Assembly: GCA_910574455.1 (NCBI GenBank)
Contig: CAJSYZ010000002.1
Span: 521,671 to 585,670 of the forward strand
Direction: 5' to 3'
Source: Trichaptum fuscoviolaceum
Taxonomy: Eukaryota > Basidiomycota > Agaricomycetes > Hymenochaetales > Trichaptaceae
Length of the DNA: 64,000 nt
This document shows, piece after piece, positions 25,398 through 36,935 of this stretch. A program made the translations under genes and the position numbers. The stretch's first letter is position 1; each line of letters starts with the position of its first letter. The notes below the pieces were generated by a model that worked only from the letters and a program-made list of their open reading frames with translations, was not told where the DNA came from and made no database searches.

Positions 25398-25685
25398 CCT
25401 TAACCACTTCACCACGGAATCTCGTCCTAAAGGTCGCAATCTCTTGTTCGCAAATGTCTCCGATAATTCTATTGTCTGTTCGCATCCAGCTTCAGCTGCA
25501 TTACACTTGATCCCTTTCTTCCCACAGACTCCGATGCAAGCGATTGGTAGAAGTCAAATAGCTTCAGTGCGGGCAGTTCCTCCAATGCTTGCTTTTCGAC
25601 TCTGGCCTTGGTCTCCTTCACTCGCTGAAGGCCTTGGAGCCAAATATGATAGTCTTAACTGGTAGACTTAGAGACTGTGCGTTAG
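25398..25685 (-). pseudogene. second broken copy of the NRPS-like 3' end
   Basis: The minus strand resembles 6430-6715 of the NRPS-like gene: the stretches TCTACCAGTTAAG, AGTGAAGGAGACCA, AAGCAAGCATTGGAGGAA, CCCGCACTGAAGCTATT and GACTTCTACCAATC recur in order. The frame is broken several times. It lies directly downstream of DUF6533 copy 5, the same order as at 7461-9876. Confidence 0.82.
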
Positions 25686-25714
25686 AAGACTCCCTAATTA
25701 GCCGCGTATGTATT

Positions 25715-27462
25715 TCAACTCACCGAAAGGATTTTGAAAGTGCCAAGCCGAACACTATCAAGATACTCATCTGGAGCTCGGGGCTGAAGAACGGATTTCT
25801 CGTGGGCTTGATGAACATGGAGTAGAAGACGGCTGCTAAATATGTTCTGCAATGCTCCTTGCGGGCTATGATGACCAATATTAAACACTAATTTATCGAG
25901 GACATCATGTAGATCTGTCCTACAGCATTAGAATGTCACATAAGGTCGACTGCAGATATTTTGAGCCTACGTCTCTATCAAATCAAGTAACTTGAAAACC
26001 ACGTACCCGAGCACCAAGAAGAACGGCTAAGTTGGCTGTTGTGATCGCTAGCTTAAAGCATCAAGGTTCCTAATCTCCAGGGATTACAACAAAGCAATAT
26101 TCACCTAGATTGCACATGAAATAGAAAACACCTTAAGTGGAGGTTTTAGCCACATTTATTCATGAGGTGCACATCTGCATACCGTCTTTTGCCATAGCCT
26201 CCATAACCGGAGAACTCCGATCTACTAACCATGAGAACATTTAAAAATGTAAACATGCTTGAACTCACGTTTAGACATGTATTTCAACACCAGAAGTAAG
26301 ACAGCAACTTCGCAGCCTTGTCAGGTATCATTATCTAAAATAGACACAAAATACTCACGGGTATCGCAGAGGGCAAACAAAACTATGCTAATCCACTGGA
26401 CTCTGCTTGCAAATGAAAAGTTACAGCCTTTCTCTAGGCCGGGTAGCGAAACAACTGTCATCATACAGTCAGCACTGGCAATGACATTAGTTCTCTTTTG
26501 AGTGTGTACCCTTCGAGCCCTTTCCATAGATGTTGGTATCGATGACACAGCCGACCCCTCCGATCTGATGGGGGTGCGAGGTTTAGATTATAGTAATTCA
26601 AGCGCTGACATGCTTTCTATACCAAGAAGATTAAGCCAAGGACCAGCAGTATGGAACGTCTCCGTCCCCAGACCGCATACACTCGCGTGAACAACACAGC
26701 TTTACATCATGAGAATCAAGTATCATATAAGCAGAGACGCTTTCACATACCAACAGAGCTTAGAAACTGACAGTAAGCAAGCCCTTTTCTTCTGTCAGTT
26801 ACTTGAAATCTTGTTAAGACAGTTGCTTCGCACAGGTTTCAGTCAAGTACAACGTTCTGCAATTCTGAAATAATACGGATGTGAATAAACAAGGTAACAG
26901 GTGGTAGGGTCCACTTGCATGTATATTTGTCTCGAGTAGGTGACCTGTCAATATTTTGTTTAATTAAGACTCGGATTTGGTGAGAGAATTCAACCCACAG
27001 TATATTGCTAATGTTGCTTCCAAGCCCGGTAGATATCTAATCACAGCATAGAGTGCTTTTCCCAAGGAAGTACGAGCAGGCCAGATGAAGCGAACCTGTT
27101 GAACAACAGCCTTCTTAACTCTGTCCTTGAATAGGAGCTTCACCACAACACGTACCTCAAGATCGAGAGTCAAAAGGTATTCGTATGCCTGAAGACCTTA
27201 GTCATGAGGATAGCAAAGCAGACATTGCGGGGACTTCACGACTTACTACTAAAGCGCCTATCGCGACTGTCGCAACGAGTGGGTCAGAAAAGGGTGCAAA
27301 TGCTATGGCATCTGGAACTACGAGCCTATTGCGAACTACCAGATGTTAGTAGAGCTCTGCGATGGAATAGAAATAGGTTTGGTAGTTGAAACGCACTCGA
27401 TTTGTGAGGGAGTCATTAACTGCGGTCCGCGTCTCCTGTACTGAGACTACTGGATTATCCAT
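25715..27462 (-). CDS. DUF6533-type multi-pass membrane protein, copy 5
   Basis: Start MDNPVVSVQETRTAVND at 27,462. In order on the minus strand: YEYLLTLDLE, then across a 54-nt intron VRFIWPARTSLGKALYAV, IRYLPGLEATLAIYC, RVYAVWGRRRSILLVLGLIF, the loop-plus-helix CNFSFASRVQWISIVLF, VMEAMAKDGM spliced to VFYFMCNLG, AITTANLAVLLGARV, and the tail SSRLLLHVHQAHEKS, ending at 25,715. All family landmarks are present, so the gene is probably complete, although exons between 26,700 and 26,960 were not resolved. Confidence 0.65.
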
Positions 27463-30400
27463 GTTCTGTGGGTACAACGACAGCTGATACTACGAGGTTA
27501 GCTCAACTCGATGACCTCTCTAATATAGCAAGACCCACCGGGTATTACACACTCCGGTGAACTGATTATCAAGACTTTGCTTCAGGATCAGCCATGTAGC
27601 CATCAAGTAGCTTGGGAGTTGTATCTAGAGATGCGGCATCTCACGTTCCATCTCAAATCAGAACCCCGCCCGCGGCGTTACATTCTGATTTGGCATGGGT
27701 TTTAGTGCATACAACCAGGGCGGTCAACTGATGCTCCAGCTTCAGTCCACAAAATCTCCTTAGATGATGACTGGCGTCACGGTCGCTAAGATAGTAATCA
27801 GAAGAAGCACAAAACCTGGGACAGCGAGATGGTGCAAGTCGGATATCCACCTTCGAGTTATTGATTAACATCCTCAGGTTAGTAACGCATCTCGACTGTT
27901 CTTTATTCTGGGCGGTATCTGTTCAGAAGGAGATAGCTAATTAGTTAATGGTTAGATTTTACTCTCATTAGCGGTGGTTCGCACCTTGTGCTTGGCTCGG
28001 AAGAGAAGCGAAGCATACAGTGATATGATTCTCAACATTGTGATCATCGAAGCAAATATAGACTAGAAGGGTCGGAGAGGGTCTTTGTGAGAGACGTTAG
28101 AACAAAAGGAAAAGCATGTTAATTTTGACCCACCTTCTGCTTTAGCCAAGTAGGTGCCAGGTCAACTGCAGAAAGAAGAAATATGAAGAAAGGTGAACAT
28201 GATTAGTGAAAAGCTGGAACTCAAGTATGAGGATACGTCGCAGAGATGAAGATAACATCATTAAGGAACACTCATAGTGCTCGACATCCCGGAAAGATCC
28301 TATCATATATTACCCTTTTCAACGAAAATAGTGATGTACTGGGCTTTGTATGCAGATTAAGCAGGCTGATACCATCCTAGATCCCGCCGTATGATGATGG
28401 ATGTGTTCTTCAGTGTCCACGTGGGCAAAATAGGAAGGCGATACCCATGAGATCTATTGGAAGAATTACAATCGAATAATTGTTCGCTTTTTCGATCCTT
28501 CTCAGGCTGAAGTGATGCCGCTGATTAAAACCTTGAAGGCAGAATAAGTGGTTACCGGAAGAAACTCGCTGCGTCGACAGTTAAAGGCAAAGCACAATGG
28601 CCCGCAAATTAAGTCTCGCTGCCATGCAAAGCCATGTCAGAGTTACACTAGGAACACCTGATTGAAATACCCAATGCGTGCGGCAAAGAAAGCGAAAACA
28701 AGAACTTTCAGCATGGAGTACGCGTACTCTATGTGGCATGGTGTGACTTACTCAGGCTTGTGCAGATATCGCTTCAATCATCAGTTCTAAAGGCTGCTCC
28801 ATGAATTTCGCCGACCTCCTGTATTAAGGAAGTAGGCATACGAATGATACACCTTCAAAATGTATTCTCTGATTTCGCTGAGGACTCATCGTCTCTTCAT
28901 TAATTCTCCTCGTCAAAAGCCCCACAAGATCAAATTTATCAAGTGGTCAGGTTCTTGCGTGTTTTGTCCGCCGGGAACTATTGATGCGCATGGTTCTGCT
29001 CTGCAACATCGCTTCCATGCTAAATGGGAAAAGAGGGATTTGCTCCTCAGCATGATCATCATCAGTATATCATTTCTCCCTCAGTTTCTGACGACATCAG
29101 CTCACTTTGTTCTTGTCCAAACAGTGCGGCTAAACCTGAGAGATCTTCTCACCTTGAATGATGGAACTGCGAAACCCAACATCGAGCATTATACAATCAC
29201 GTTGCATATCACGTTTCTTTTAGCCTGAGAATTTTCGGAAGCTTCCAAAGTGGCGCCCGAGTCGATGGTCATTTGTATGTGATTGAGAGGATGCCTTCTC
29301 CGATGATTCAAGAACACAGAGGGTGGCGCACGAGTAGATGTTGAGGGTGAAAAGGCCCAGGCCATCATTTTCACCGTTCGGGAAAAGATGACGTGGTGGT
29401 AAGAGGCTTCGGACGAACGAAATATATTTCGATCTTGTGGTTTCAGTGAAAGGAACAATAGTCGATGAGAAGATGCTGTGATATTATTGTCCCGGGCCTT
29501 ATCCAAAGATCGATAACTTTGCCAAAATGGTGATAGAGCTCTCCTGCGGTATTCTGCGGTTTGCGGAAGTGATGGCGGTTGCAAGAATATGCCAGACTTA
29601 AGGCAGGAAGATGGTCATGCTGTGAATGACAATAATTGAGATGATGATGGTGGACAGGATATCACAGTTCAGGCTCGCTCTCCGCAATATAATTACGCTT
29701 CATCTGGTTACTAGTACGTAATTCGTGAGAACACTTAATATTGCAATATGGGCCACCGTGGTGGCAAGCTCCCTGGCTTTACTTGGGACCCTTGTGATTT
29801 GGACTTGTGTTCCGTTGGGGCACGTGCGTAGACGTGGCCGAGGGCAAGTGTGGGCTAGGGTTTGCGAGGACGAAGGGGTGTCTTGGCTGGGACATGTGAA
29901 TGAAATTTATTGATAGTGCTGAACCCACTACAGAGTTGGGTATTTCTGTCATACAATGTATTCGATTTCTTTACTTAGCAGAAGAGACAGAGAAAAATTC
30001 TTGATATTGAACGTTCTTGTAGGTCACCAGGAATTGCAAGTGGTAGGCAAGGTCCAATATTAAACACAGCAGCAAAGTTTTTGTTACAACAAATAGAGCA
30101 TATATTCTACTAGGTCGAAGCAGTGATAGCCAGCCACTCTTCGTGCGTAACATAGGTCACAGGACTCCTTGACTATTGAACATCGCCCAGCTGGACATTA
30201 GAACGAGACGAGACCGGTTAGATGAGAGAAGAAAAGATGGATCGACTCAGAGCAAGACTCAATCCAGGCTGGTTTCCAGAGCTAGAGCTACCGCAAGGTC
30301 CCTAGGTGAGGGGGAAACGACCACAGAAGCAGAGCGGGTACGGAGCAAGGCAGGAGGGGCAAAGAGCAAAATGTCCAGGAGTGGTGGTCGTCGTCGCAGT

Positions 30401-31078
30401 CTTGGGTGGAATCATTATGTGGAGAGTTGAAATCGTGAGCGCGAGAATGTGTGTGTTTCCTGGGCGACCTTGACGCCAACGAGACTGAGCCTGGCCTGGG
30501 CGCAGTCTGTCTAGTCAAACCTTGCAGCATTAAATCTGGCCTAGATCTGCCACTGATGAGGAAATGCCTGGCCTAGGCAATCCCCCCAGCAGGACTGTGC
30601 ACACTGCACGGTGCTGCTGTTGACAAGGTACCACAGGGAGTGGCTGAGAGGGTTGATTGACTACTCGAGACATGGGACCTCAGGACAGGGTGGCTCTACT
30701 CTTGATGACTTCTTCGGTACTTTGCTTTCTTGGCTGCTGAGAACTGCTGGAATGGGTCCTTTTCGATCACTGTTACGAGAAATCAGGATGTCAACGTGAA
30801 ACAATAGAAAGGTGGACATACGATCTTGAATAGGGGCAGCAAGTAGCAAATGACGTGCATCACGGGACTTGACACGACGCTTGCCAGTATCCTTGTGACT
30901 GACAAGCAAGGGTGTGTTTGGCGCTAGCCCGACAGGTCGTATGTATCGTAGGTCGCTGACAGGCGAATGTCAGTAAGCCGAGGAAACTGTCGAGGCGCAA
31001 GCGGTTGATCAACGAGGTCGCTCAGTGGACGCAAACTCGGGTGCTTCAGTAACTGCACCAGGATGGTTGTTGAAGACT
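27463..31078. other. long stretch without a defensible gene
   Basis: A minus-strand piece near 28,010-28,070 reading MITMLRIISLYASLLFR recalls the LRxYAxY helix of the DUF6533 family and may be a remnant. Open frames at 28,860-29,228 (plus) and 29,189-29,584 (minus) lack any domain I know and overlap each other, so neither is called. 29,600-31,078 shows only short frames. Confidence 0.4.
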
Positions 31079-31690
31079 GGATGGCAAACTTCCTAGACTG
31101 AGGGTGAAAAAGGTAGCAAGCAAATAAGAGTGTAAATGCTCACATTTTCAGAAGTGGTTTACTACTTAAGAGAATGGACTCAGGATTGGACCCAGGAAAA
31201 TGGGTGGCAACTTCCTACACTGCATCTGACGGTTAGATTGCACTACAAGAAAAGAAGATAAACAAACTCACGTTTTCGGAAGGGGAACTGCCGTCCAAGC
31301 TAATGGACCCGAGGCTTACACTAACTCTAAGGTTTAGTATGCGAGAGCAAGAGTCGAAGAAATGTGCTGCCTACAATCGAAGAAAAAGCCTCTGCTATAC
31401 TGGCTATGTCGAGTAGACAATACCAACTCTATTGGATGAGAACGATGGATACATGGGTGGCAACTTCCTACACTGCAATTGAGGGTGAGAATGGCATTCA
31501 AGAACAGATGGAAGAAGAATATGCTTACGTTTTCGGAAGGGGACCTGCCATCCAAACTAATGGACCCAAGGCGTACATCCTAACTCTGAAGTTCAGTGAG
31601 CGAACGAGCGTCGAAGAAAAGGTGCCTACGATGTAATGAAAAAGCCTCTGCTATACTGGCAGGCAATGGCGATGCCAAGTTGGCATCGTC
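31079..31690. repeat. diverged tandem repeat, spacing about 125 and 255 bp
   Basis: The segment GTGGCAACTTCCTACACTGC occurs at 31,204 and 31,457, with a degenerate version at 31,080. ACGTTTTCGGAAGGGGA occurs near 31,270 and 31,527, with a degenerate version near 31,141. GAAAAAGCCTCTGCTATACT occurs at 31,382 and 31,638. Spacings of about 122-129 and 253-257 bp suggest an old array with a unit near 128 bp. No coding meaning is apparent. Confidence 0.65.
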
Positions 31691-32243
31691 TACTTGACAT
31701 TGCCAACTCTAATTTCCCTGCAAGTGAGCGTCCTCAACAATCGTTTCAGAGGATATGCTGGGGCGGTGGAGGCAAAAGCGTGGGTCGATGATGGACAGAT
31801 CGATGGGGGGTTGTCCGGGGTGCATCGGAAGCAATACCCTGTGCACAGAATCGTCGAAGGAGGCGAATCAGTCGACGAGTAGCACAAGAACTTGGCGAAC
31901 GTTTTGGGATTGGGGTGCTTGAATAACGATAACTGGGCTGGTCCGGCTACTGATCGGGTGGCACGGGTGGCGAAAACAGGTTGTCGAGGAACAGGGGTAC
32001 TTTCTATTGAGGTTCAAAGGTCGAATGAAAGGTAGTGTCGAGCACACCACTCGAGTCAAATGATGCAGATAGTGACGAAGCAGAGAGCCTAAATGGCATG
32101 GCTGGAACGCGATGGGCGAAGTATAGGCGGAGTTAGAGTGATTGGAGAGCTGTAAATGGCTGATGAGTTTGTCGTTGCGAAGTCCCTTGGGAGTGATGCG
32201 ACGTGAGCAAAGAGAAAGGGGAGAATAGGTAGCACACACCATG

Positions 32244-33330
32244 TCAGGTTACCCGGACGCTGGCATCCCAAGCAATGGCAAGTACTAGCACTTGGCTCGG
32301 TCTTAATATCAATGACATATGGGGTTGTCCTTCGGATGACTTCTCTTTGGACAAATAAAGATCTCCAATGGCGTCGGTTTCCGCAAAGATACTTACTATC
32401 CATTCGGTCTGGGATCCATCTTGGGTTGGGTCGTAGTCAGGTGGGCTGTAGGAGAACTCCGGCTCTCTAGTTGACATAGCGCACCCGCAGCGTCCGTCAA
32501 CAGTATTGTGCATCAGGAAGTTCACTCCTCTGTTGAAACCCCACATATTGAACGGACCATGGGCGAGGATGAGAGGGACACGGCGCTGGTGAGCATAATT
32601 CCTGTCTGCATGCACAACAGTATGGGCTGATGCAGCAGACCAGTCGCTCGTCACACCCTCATAAGCAGCCCATGTCGTCCAGTTCTGTCCGTACTTCCAC
32701 GAGTACCTGAACATATCCGCGCCCAGTGCCTGATGTATGAACGCGTATTTCCCAGAGCCCGAGTCGAACCCGAACGCATCGTTGTCATAGTCCACGGAGG
32801 GGAAGACCATGGGATTGCGGACGGAGCCCTCGCGCACAAGGAGATGGTCGCGTGCGATCGTTGAGGAAGTACCGTCCGTCACGCCCGTCAGTGTCGCATT
32901 CCACACCCACGAGCTAGTCACAGCGCCCGAAATCGTCGCAGGATCGGGGTTTGCAGCCGCTCCGCAGTTCATGGTGGTGATGGAGGGGCTTCCACCTTTG
33001 CCCGAGCTTGAGACGTTGAACGAGATGCTCGCCGTCACCTGGTCACAGTTCATCGGGACGTTGAATTCCAAGCTGATATCGACCGTCGTCGCGTTCGCAT
33101 CGCCCGACTCCGGCTGTATACGAGCATCGTGGCCTGGCCTGAACTTCATCAACTGCGGAGGGACACTCCGCCTCAGACACAAGCAGCTTGAAGCTAAACG
33201 GATCCATCGTCAAGCGTCCCTGGAACGGCGCGTTGCCGTGATTGAAGAACGGTGACAGCGAGTCTCGCAAAGTGTATGTGTCAAACGGCGCAAACAGATT
33301 CTTCATGACCGTCCCGCTCAAGAGAAACGA
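32244..33330 (-). pseudogene. fragment of a cell-wall alpha-1,3-glucan synthase gene
   Basis: The minus strand codes segments typical of the region after the amylase-like domain of fungal alpha-1,3-glucan synthases (Ags/Mok): NLFAPFDTYTLRDS, GRLTMDPFSFKLLV, FRPGHDARIQPES, NPMVFPSVDYDNDAF, ALGADMFRYSWKYGQNW, and VVHADRNY followed by RVPLILAHGPFNMWGF. The family protein is normally over 2000 residues. Here the N-terminal catalytic part and the C-terminal glycosyltransferase and membrane parts are absent. A frameshift lies near 33,170, and a conserved stretch between WSAAS and HTVVHAD is missing. After FNMWGF the sequence no longer resembles the family. It is a truncated relic with a surprisingly long open part (312 codons), so the loss may be recent. 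Confidence 0.75.
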
Positions 33331-33449
33331 GATGAAAAGGCAGCCTCTGTGCAGGAGGCATGAACATGTTGTACTTGATTTGTATGGACCTGTGGACCCA
33401 GGGACCTGTACATGCGCGTCTGCAGACATGTGCACTTAAGGGCTTATGG

Positions 33450-33645
33450 ACTTAGCGACGAGCGTCTAGCGTCTCAGCAACACGGGACCAGCGTCTGAGC
33501 GACCAGCGACCAGCGTCTGAGCGACCAACGACCAGCGTCTGAGCGACCCGGGACCAGCGACTCAGCGACCCGGGTCTAGCGTCTGAGCGACCAGCAGCCG
33601 GGGTCCAGGGTCTCAGCGACCAGGGTCCAGTGACTGCTGCGGAGA
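33450..33645. repeat. GC-rich minisatellite
   Basis: Imperfect direct repeats built on CAGCGTCTGAGCGACC, with the variants CAGCGACTCAGCGACC and CAGGGTCTCAGCGACC; about nine units of 19-25 bp. It lies just upstream of the glucan synthase fragment. Any frame through it is repeat translation, not a gene. Confidence 0.85.
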
Positions 33646-33757
33646 AACCTCGGACCAAGTAGCAGTTCCCACGGAATTATGATCAGCATGTCCCCAGGAC
33701 AAGCCAGGGGATTCTGCTTAGATAATTATTTGTGAACGCTGTGGGTGCACAGCAGAG

Positions 33758-34163
33758 CCCGCTACCAATGTTGGGTAGTTCTATTACATTTTAGAATGTA
33801 TAAATTTCTTATATATACATATGTGACAATGATTATAAGTTATAAGAGTCTTTTTTATGCAAATGAAAGGAGGCCGTCCGTGTCCTCGTCCGGCGCGCTC
33901 GCTTTGCTCGCGCCCCCGTTCTTGGACACCGAGTCGCACAGAGACCATACATTGTGAATGATATAAGTAACTTGTAAGTACCAATTTAGTGATTATAATT
34001 CATACAAGATATTTTATGTGAAAAGGAAGCTGTGCGGCATCCTTGTCCGCCATGCTTGCTTCGCTCGCGCAACCCGGTCACGGAGACTGTGCTATTTGAG
34101 CTCAATTGGACTTAAGTAAACTTAATTAACTTAATACATCCATTGTAAGCAATTCCCGCTACC
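33758..34163. repeat. possible short inserted element with 9-bp flanking repeat
   Basis: CCCGCTACC occurs at 33,758-33,766 and again at 34,155-34,163, enclosing 388 AT-rich bases. Inside are two related segments, about 33,858-33,935 and 34,018-34,090, each with a GCTTTGCTCGCG or GCTTCGCTCGCG core. This could be a short interspersed element with a target duplication, or chance. No terminal inverted repeat is clear. Confidence 0.3.
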
Positions 34164-34941
34164 CTTAAGGTAGCTGGGTATCCTATGGCGTATGCAACTG
34201 TGTCCGGCGCCTGCCAAATCTCATCCGGTCTCGTGACTTGCACTTTCGGTACTGAAACTGCCTTTCAAAGCAAGTTGCTCTCACGGGTTTTCTCCAACCC
34301 GTCGCCGGATGGCCAGCTGCCACCTTACCCGACTTCTTACTACTACTGCTGCTGCTGTGTCTGCTCATCTGTCAGGAATCCGCCTCAGGTTATTTTATTT
34401 CTTTTATTTTTCTTTTATTTTCTTTTACGATCACACTCCGAGTCGGATCCCCGACATGTCCGGTCCGAAACCGGACTTTCTTTAACTCCGATTCTCTTCC
34501 TTTTTGCATAGATTACTTGCCTGTATGTTTGCAGGCCGCTAGGACAAGCGCCCTGCAAACAATTCTCCTTTCTTTCTTCCGCCACTCCGACTCAAACCTC
34601 CGCTCTACCGATGCGGGACCCCGACTAGAGCGGGACCCCGAACTCCGACTTACGTCAGCGGTATAGGTCGGACCTAGTCGGATCAGGGTCCAGTGGCTTG
34701 GTACTGTATAGTTTTTGCCTTTGTTCATCAAAACCGCGGATCCCCCTGCGAAGCACTCCACTTTTGGCCTCTTGTAAAGTGCTTCTCAGGTGATGTGTTT
34801 ATCTTTAGCTCTGATGTGTAGAATAGCTTAATTGACTTGTAAAGTGCTTCTCAGAGTGAGAACCACCGCTCATTGCGTCCGATCGTCGTCTGTGTCCGAT
34901 TCAGGGTCTCGAAAGCGAAGGAACCACTCTAGGTCGTAACA
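34144..34941 (+). repeat. probable 5' LTR of element A (left edge uncertain)
   Basis: The right edge is taken at GTAACA (34,936-34,941), because the primer site begins 3 bases later. The left edge TGTAAGC at 34,144 is only a candidate, as the partner LTR is not in the window. A TATA-like TGTATAG lies near 34,705-34,711. Confidence 0.45.
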
Positions 34942-34943
34942 TT

Positions 34944-34954
34944 AGGCCAAAAGT
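34944..34954 (+). promoter_or_regulatory. putative self-priming site of element A
   Basis: AGGCCAAAAGT, 2 bases after the LTR end, is the exact reverse complement of ACTTTTGGCCT at 34,760-34,770 in the LTR. No TGG-initial tRNA primer site is present here. The match is 11 nt and stops on both sides, as in the Tf1 self-priming system. Confidence 0.6.
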
Positions 34955-35005
34955 TTGTTCTTTCGACGCCCTGCGATTGCACCAACCGATTTTTGATCCC
35001 TCTGA

Positions 35006-36285
35006 ATGGGAAGATTCGGACAAGAAGACTCCGACGAAGATATGACCGACCCGATCAACCCGCGCAAGCAGCGCCCACGCCAGGCGCTGCTCCGACTCCG
35101 ACTCCGGGTGCTGCTCCCGCCCAGACCGCACCACCGCCCCAGCAGGGCGGAGACCTCCCCCCAGACGTCCTCCAGGCTATCAATGATGCCACCCGACCTC
35201 TCCAGTCACACCTGCAGGAGGTGACCGCCGAAAACCAGCGCCTCCTCGACTTCATGAACCTGTTTGTCCAAAATGCGCAGGAAGGCGCGACCCGCACTCC
35301 CAAGGGTCCGAAGGTCGGTGCCCCGCCCGCGTTCTATGGGCGTACGCCGAAAGATAAGGAGGCGGAGAGTATCAGTTTTGAGGAGTGGTCGCAGAAGGTC
35401 CGACTTTATGTCCGGATGCGCCCCCAGGAGTTTGTAGGCAGTCCGACGATGGCCTGTCTATGGGCCGCTTCGCTACTCCGCGGGCCCGCTGAACAATGGG
35501 CTCGTCCGCACACGACCGCCGCCCTCGAGGGCACCGAAGTCCCCGCTCTCATGACCGACTTGGAACTCTTCCTGGCGTCCCTCCAGTCCGCGTTCGGACG
35601 TCCGAACATCAAGCGCCACGCCGGACAGGAGCTTATGAAACTGCGCCAGGGCAAGGACACAGTGTCGGAGTATGCGGCGAAGTTTCGTGCGTTGCTGGTG
35701 GAGTCGGAGGTGGACTGGGGGATGGATGGGAAGATGCTGTTGTTCGAGACCGGACTCAGCAGCCAGTTCCGCTACGATCTGGCGAGCAAGGAGATCCGGG
35801 AGACGAAGAGCTTCGACCAGTGGGTCCGACTGCTTTGCGAATACGATGAGGACTTGCGTGCGCGTCGGACTGGCTTCAAGCAGAACAACTGGAGTCCGAA
35901 CTGGGGCTCCCGCTCGCAGACACACCACTCCGCTTCGCGCGGACCGGCTCGGGACCCCGACGCGATGGACATCGATCGCTTGAGCACTGAAGAGATGATG
36001 CGCCGCGGACTTTGCTTCCAGTGCGGTGAGCATGGACATCTGGCTCGAGACTGTCCGCAGCGGAGCAAGAGATCAAATGTCCGATCGAAGGTGGCTTCAC
36101 AGACCGCCGCCTCGTCATCCACCACTCCGCCCGCCGCCTCTGCGCCCGCCGCCGCTCCCAAGACACCGACTGCGACCCTCGAGGAAGTCCGCGACGAGAC
36201 TCCGACCGTGAACGCCGCTCGCACTCCGACCGTTGACAAAATCGCCAAAGCGGTAGCAGCTGCTCTCAAGAGTCAGGGTTTTTGA
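35006..36285 (+). CDS. Gag of element A (capsid and nucleocapsid)
   Basis: The structural protein of the retrotransposon particle. The main frame runs to a TGA at 36,283-36,285. It holds a Pro/Ala-rich start, a coiled segment (HLQEVTAENQRLLDFMNLF), the retrotransposon Gag fold (near FEEWSQKVRLYVRM to EYAAKFRALLVESE) and a zinc knuckle CFQCGEHGHLARDC (CX2CX4HX4C). The best ATG (35,006, MGRFGQEDSDEDMTD) is in a different frame from the Pro-rich part, so one frameshift is needed near 35,075-35,090. This may be a mutation or a sequence error. Pol follows in the -1 frame. Confidence 0.8.
36276..36282 (+). promoter_or_regulatory. -1 frameshift heptamer of element A
   Basis: G GGT TTT directly before the gag TGA fits X XXY YYZ, and the pol frame is exactly -1. 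It would produce Gag-Pol by slippage. A downstream pseudoknot was not modelled. Confidence 0.65.
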
Positions 36286-36935
36286 GTGGGTCTAGGCGCG
36301 CGGTCGTTCCGCCAAAGACCCCGAACCGATTCTCGCTGTTAGATGATGATGTATCCGATCCCTCTGTGTACAATCGTACTTCGCTAATACACAAGAGTTT
36401 GCGTCGATTCATCCATGTCCCAGTGAGAGTAAGTGACGGCCGAAAGATTTTGAGCATGAGAGCGCTGCTAGACTGCGGTGCATTTTCGGTGATTATCAAC
36501 CAGAAGCTGGTGCGGAAGTTCGGACTACGTACTCGTCCTCTCGACCGACCAATCAAGGTGTACAACGCCGACAATTCACTGAACCAGAGTGGTCCGATTA
36601 CAGAACAAGTCCGACTTACTCTGGAGATCGGTGGACACAAAGAAGAAGTCGATGCCACAGTGGCAAACATCGGAGACTATCCGTTGATCATTGGGATAGA
36701 TTGGCTACACCACCATAACCCGGAGATTGATTGGAACGACGAGACCATCAGCTTTACGCGATGTCCGAATGAATGCCGCCCGGTCGAAGCGGCAAGAGTC
36801 GTAGAAGCCGGACAACCGCTACCCCGCGCCGTTCGCAAGTTGCGGGCCGCGCGATGCAAGAACAGTCGACAGATGCGACCGCGACCGCAGCCCCATGCGA
36901 GAGTCTGCGTTGCGGAAGTCGGTGATGATTCAGAT
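36282..36935 (+). CDS. Pol of element A, part 1: protease
   Basis: Aspartic protease part of Pol. The active-site region reads ALLDCGAFSVII, and the family partner motif near the end is PLIIGIDWLHHHNPEIDW. The active-site triplet is D-C-G rather than D-S/T-G, which is uncommon and may reduce activity. The frame ends at TAG within the hAT terminal repeat (36,936-36,938), so the stop is caused by the insertion. Confidence 0.8.

Noticed and set aside
28860..29584. Opposed frames of 122 and 131 codons
   Set aside because: They overlap, lack domains and have composition like chance frames.
29725..29913. Small plus-strand frame with one hydrophobic helix
   Set aside because: No ATG, no splice context and no family resemblance.
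33452..33658. Minus-strand frame rich in W-S-L-R repeats
   Set aside because: It is the translation of the minisatellite, not a protein.
35473..36269. Long minus-strand frames over gag of element A
   Set aside because: GC-rich sequence lacks stops on both strands; the plus frame has the Gag fold and zinc knuckle.
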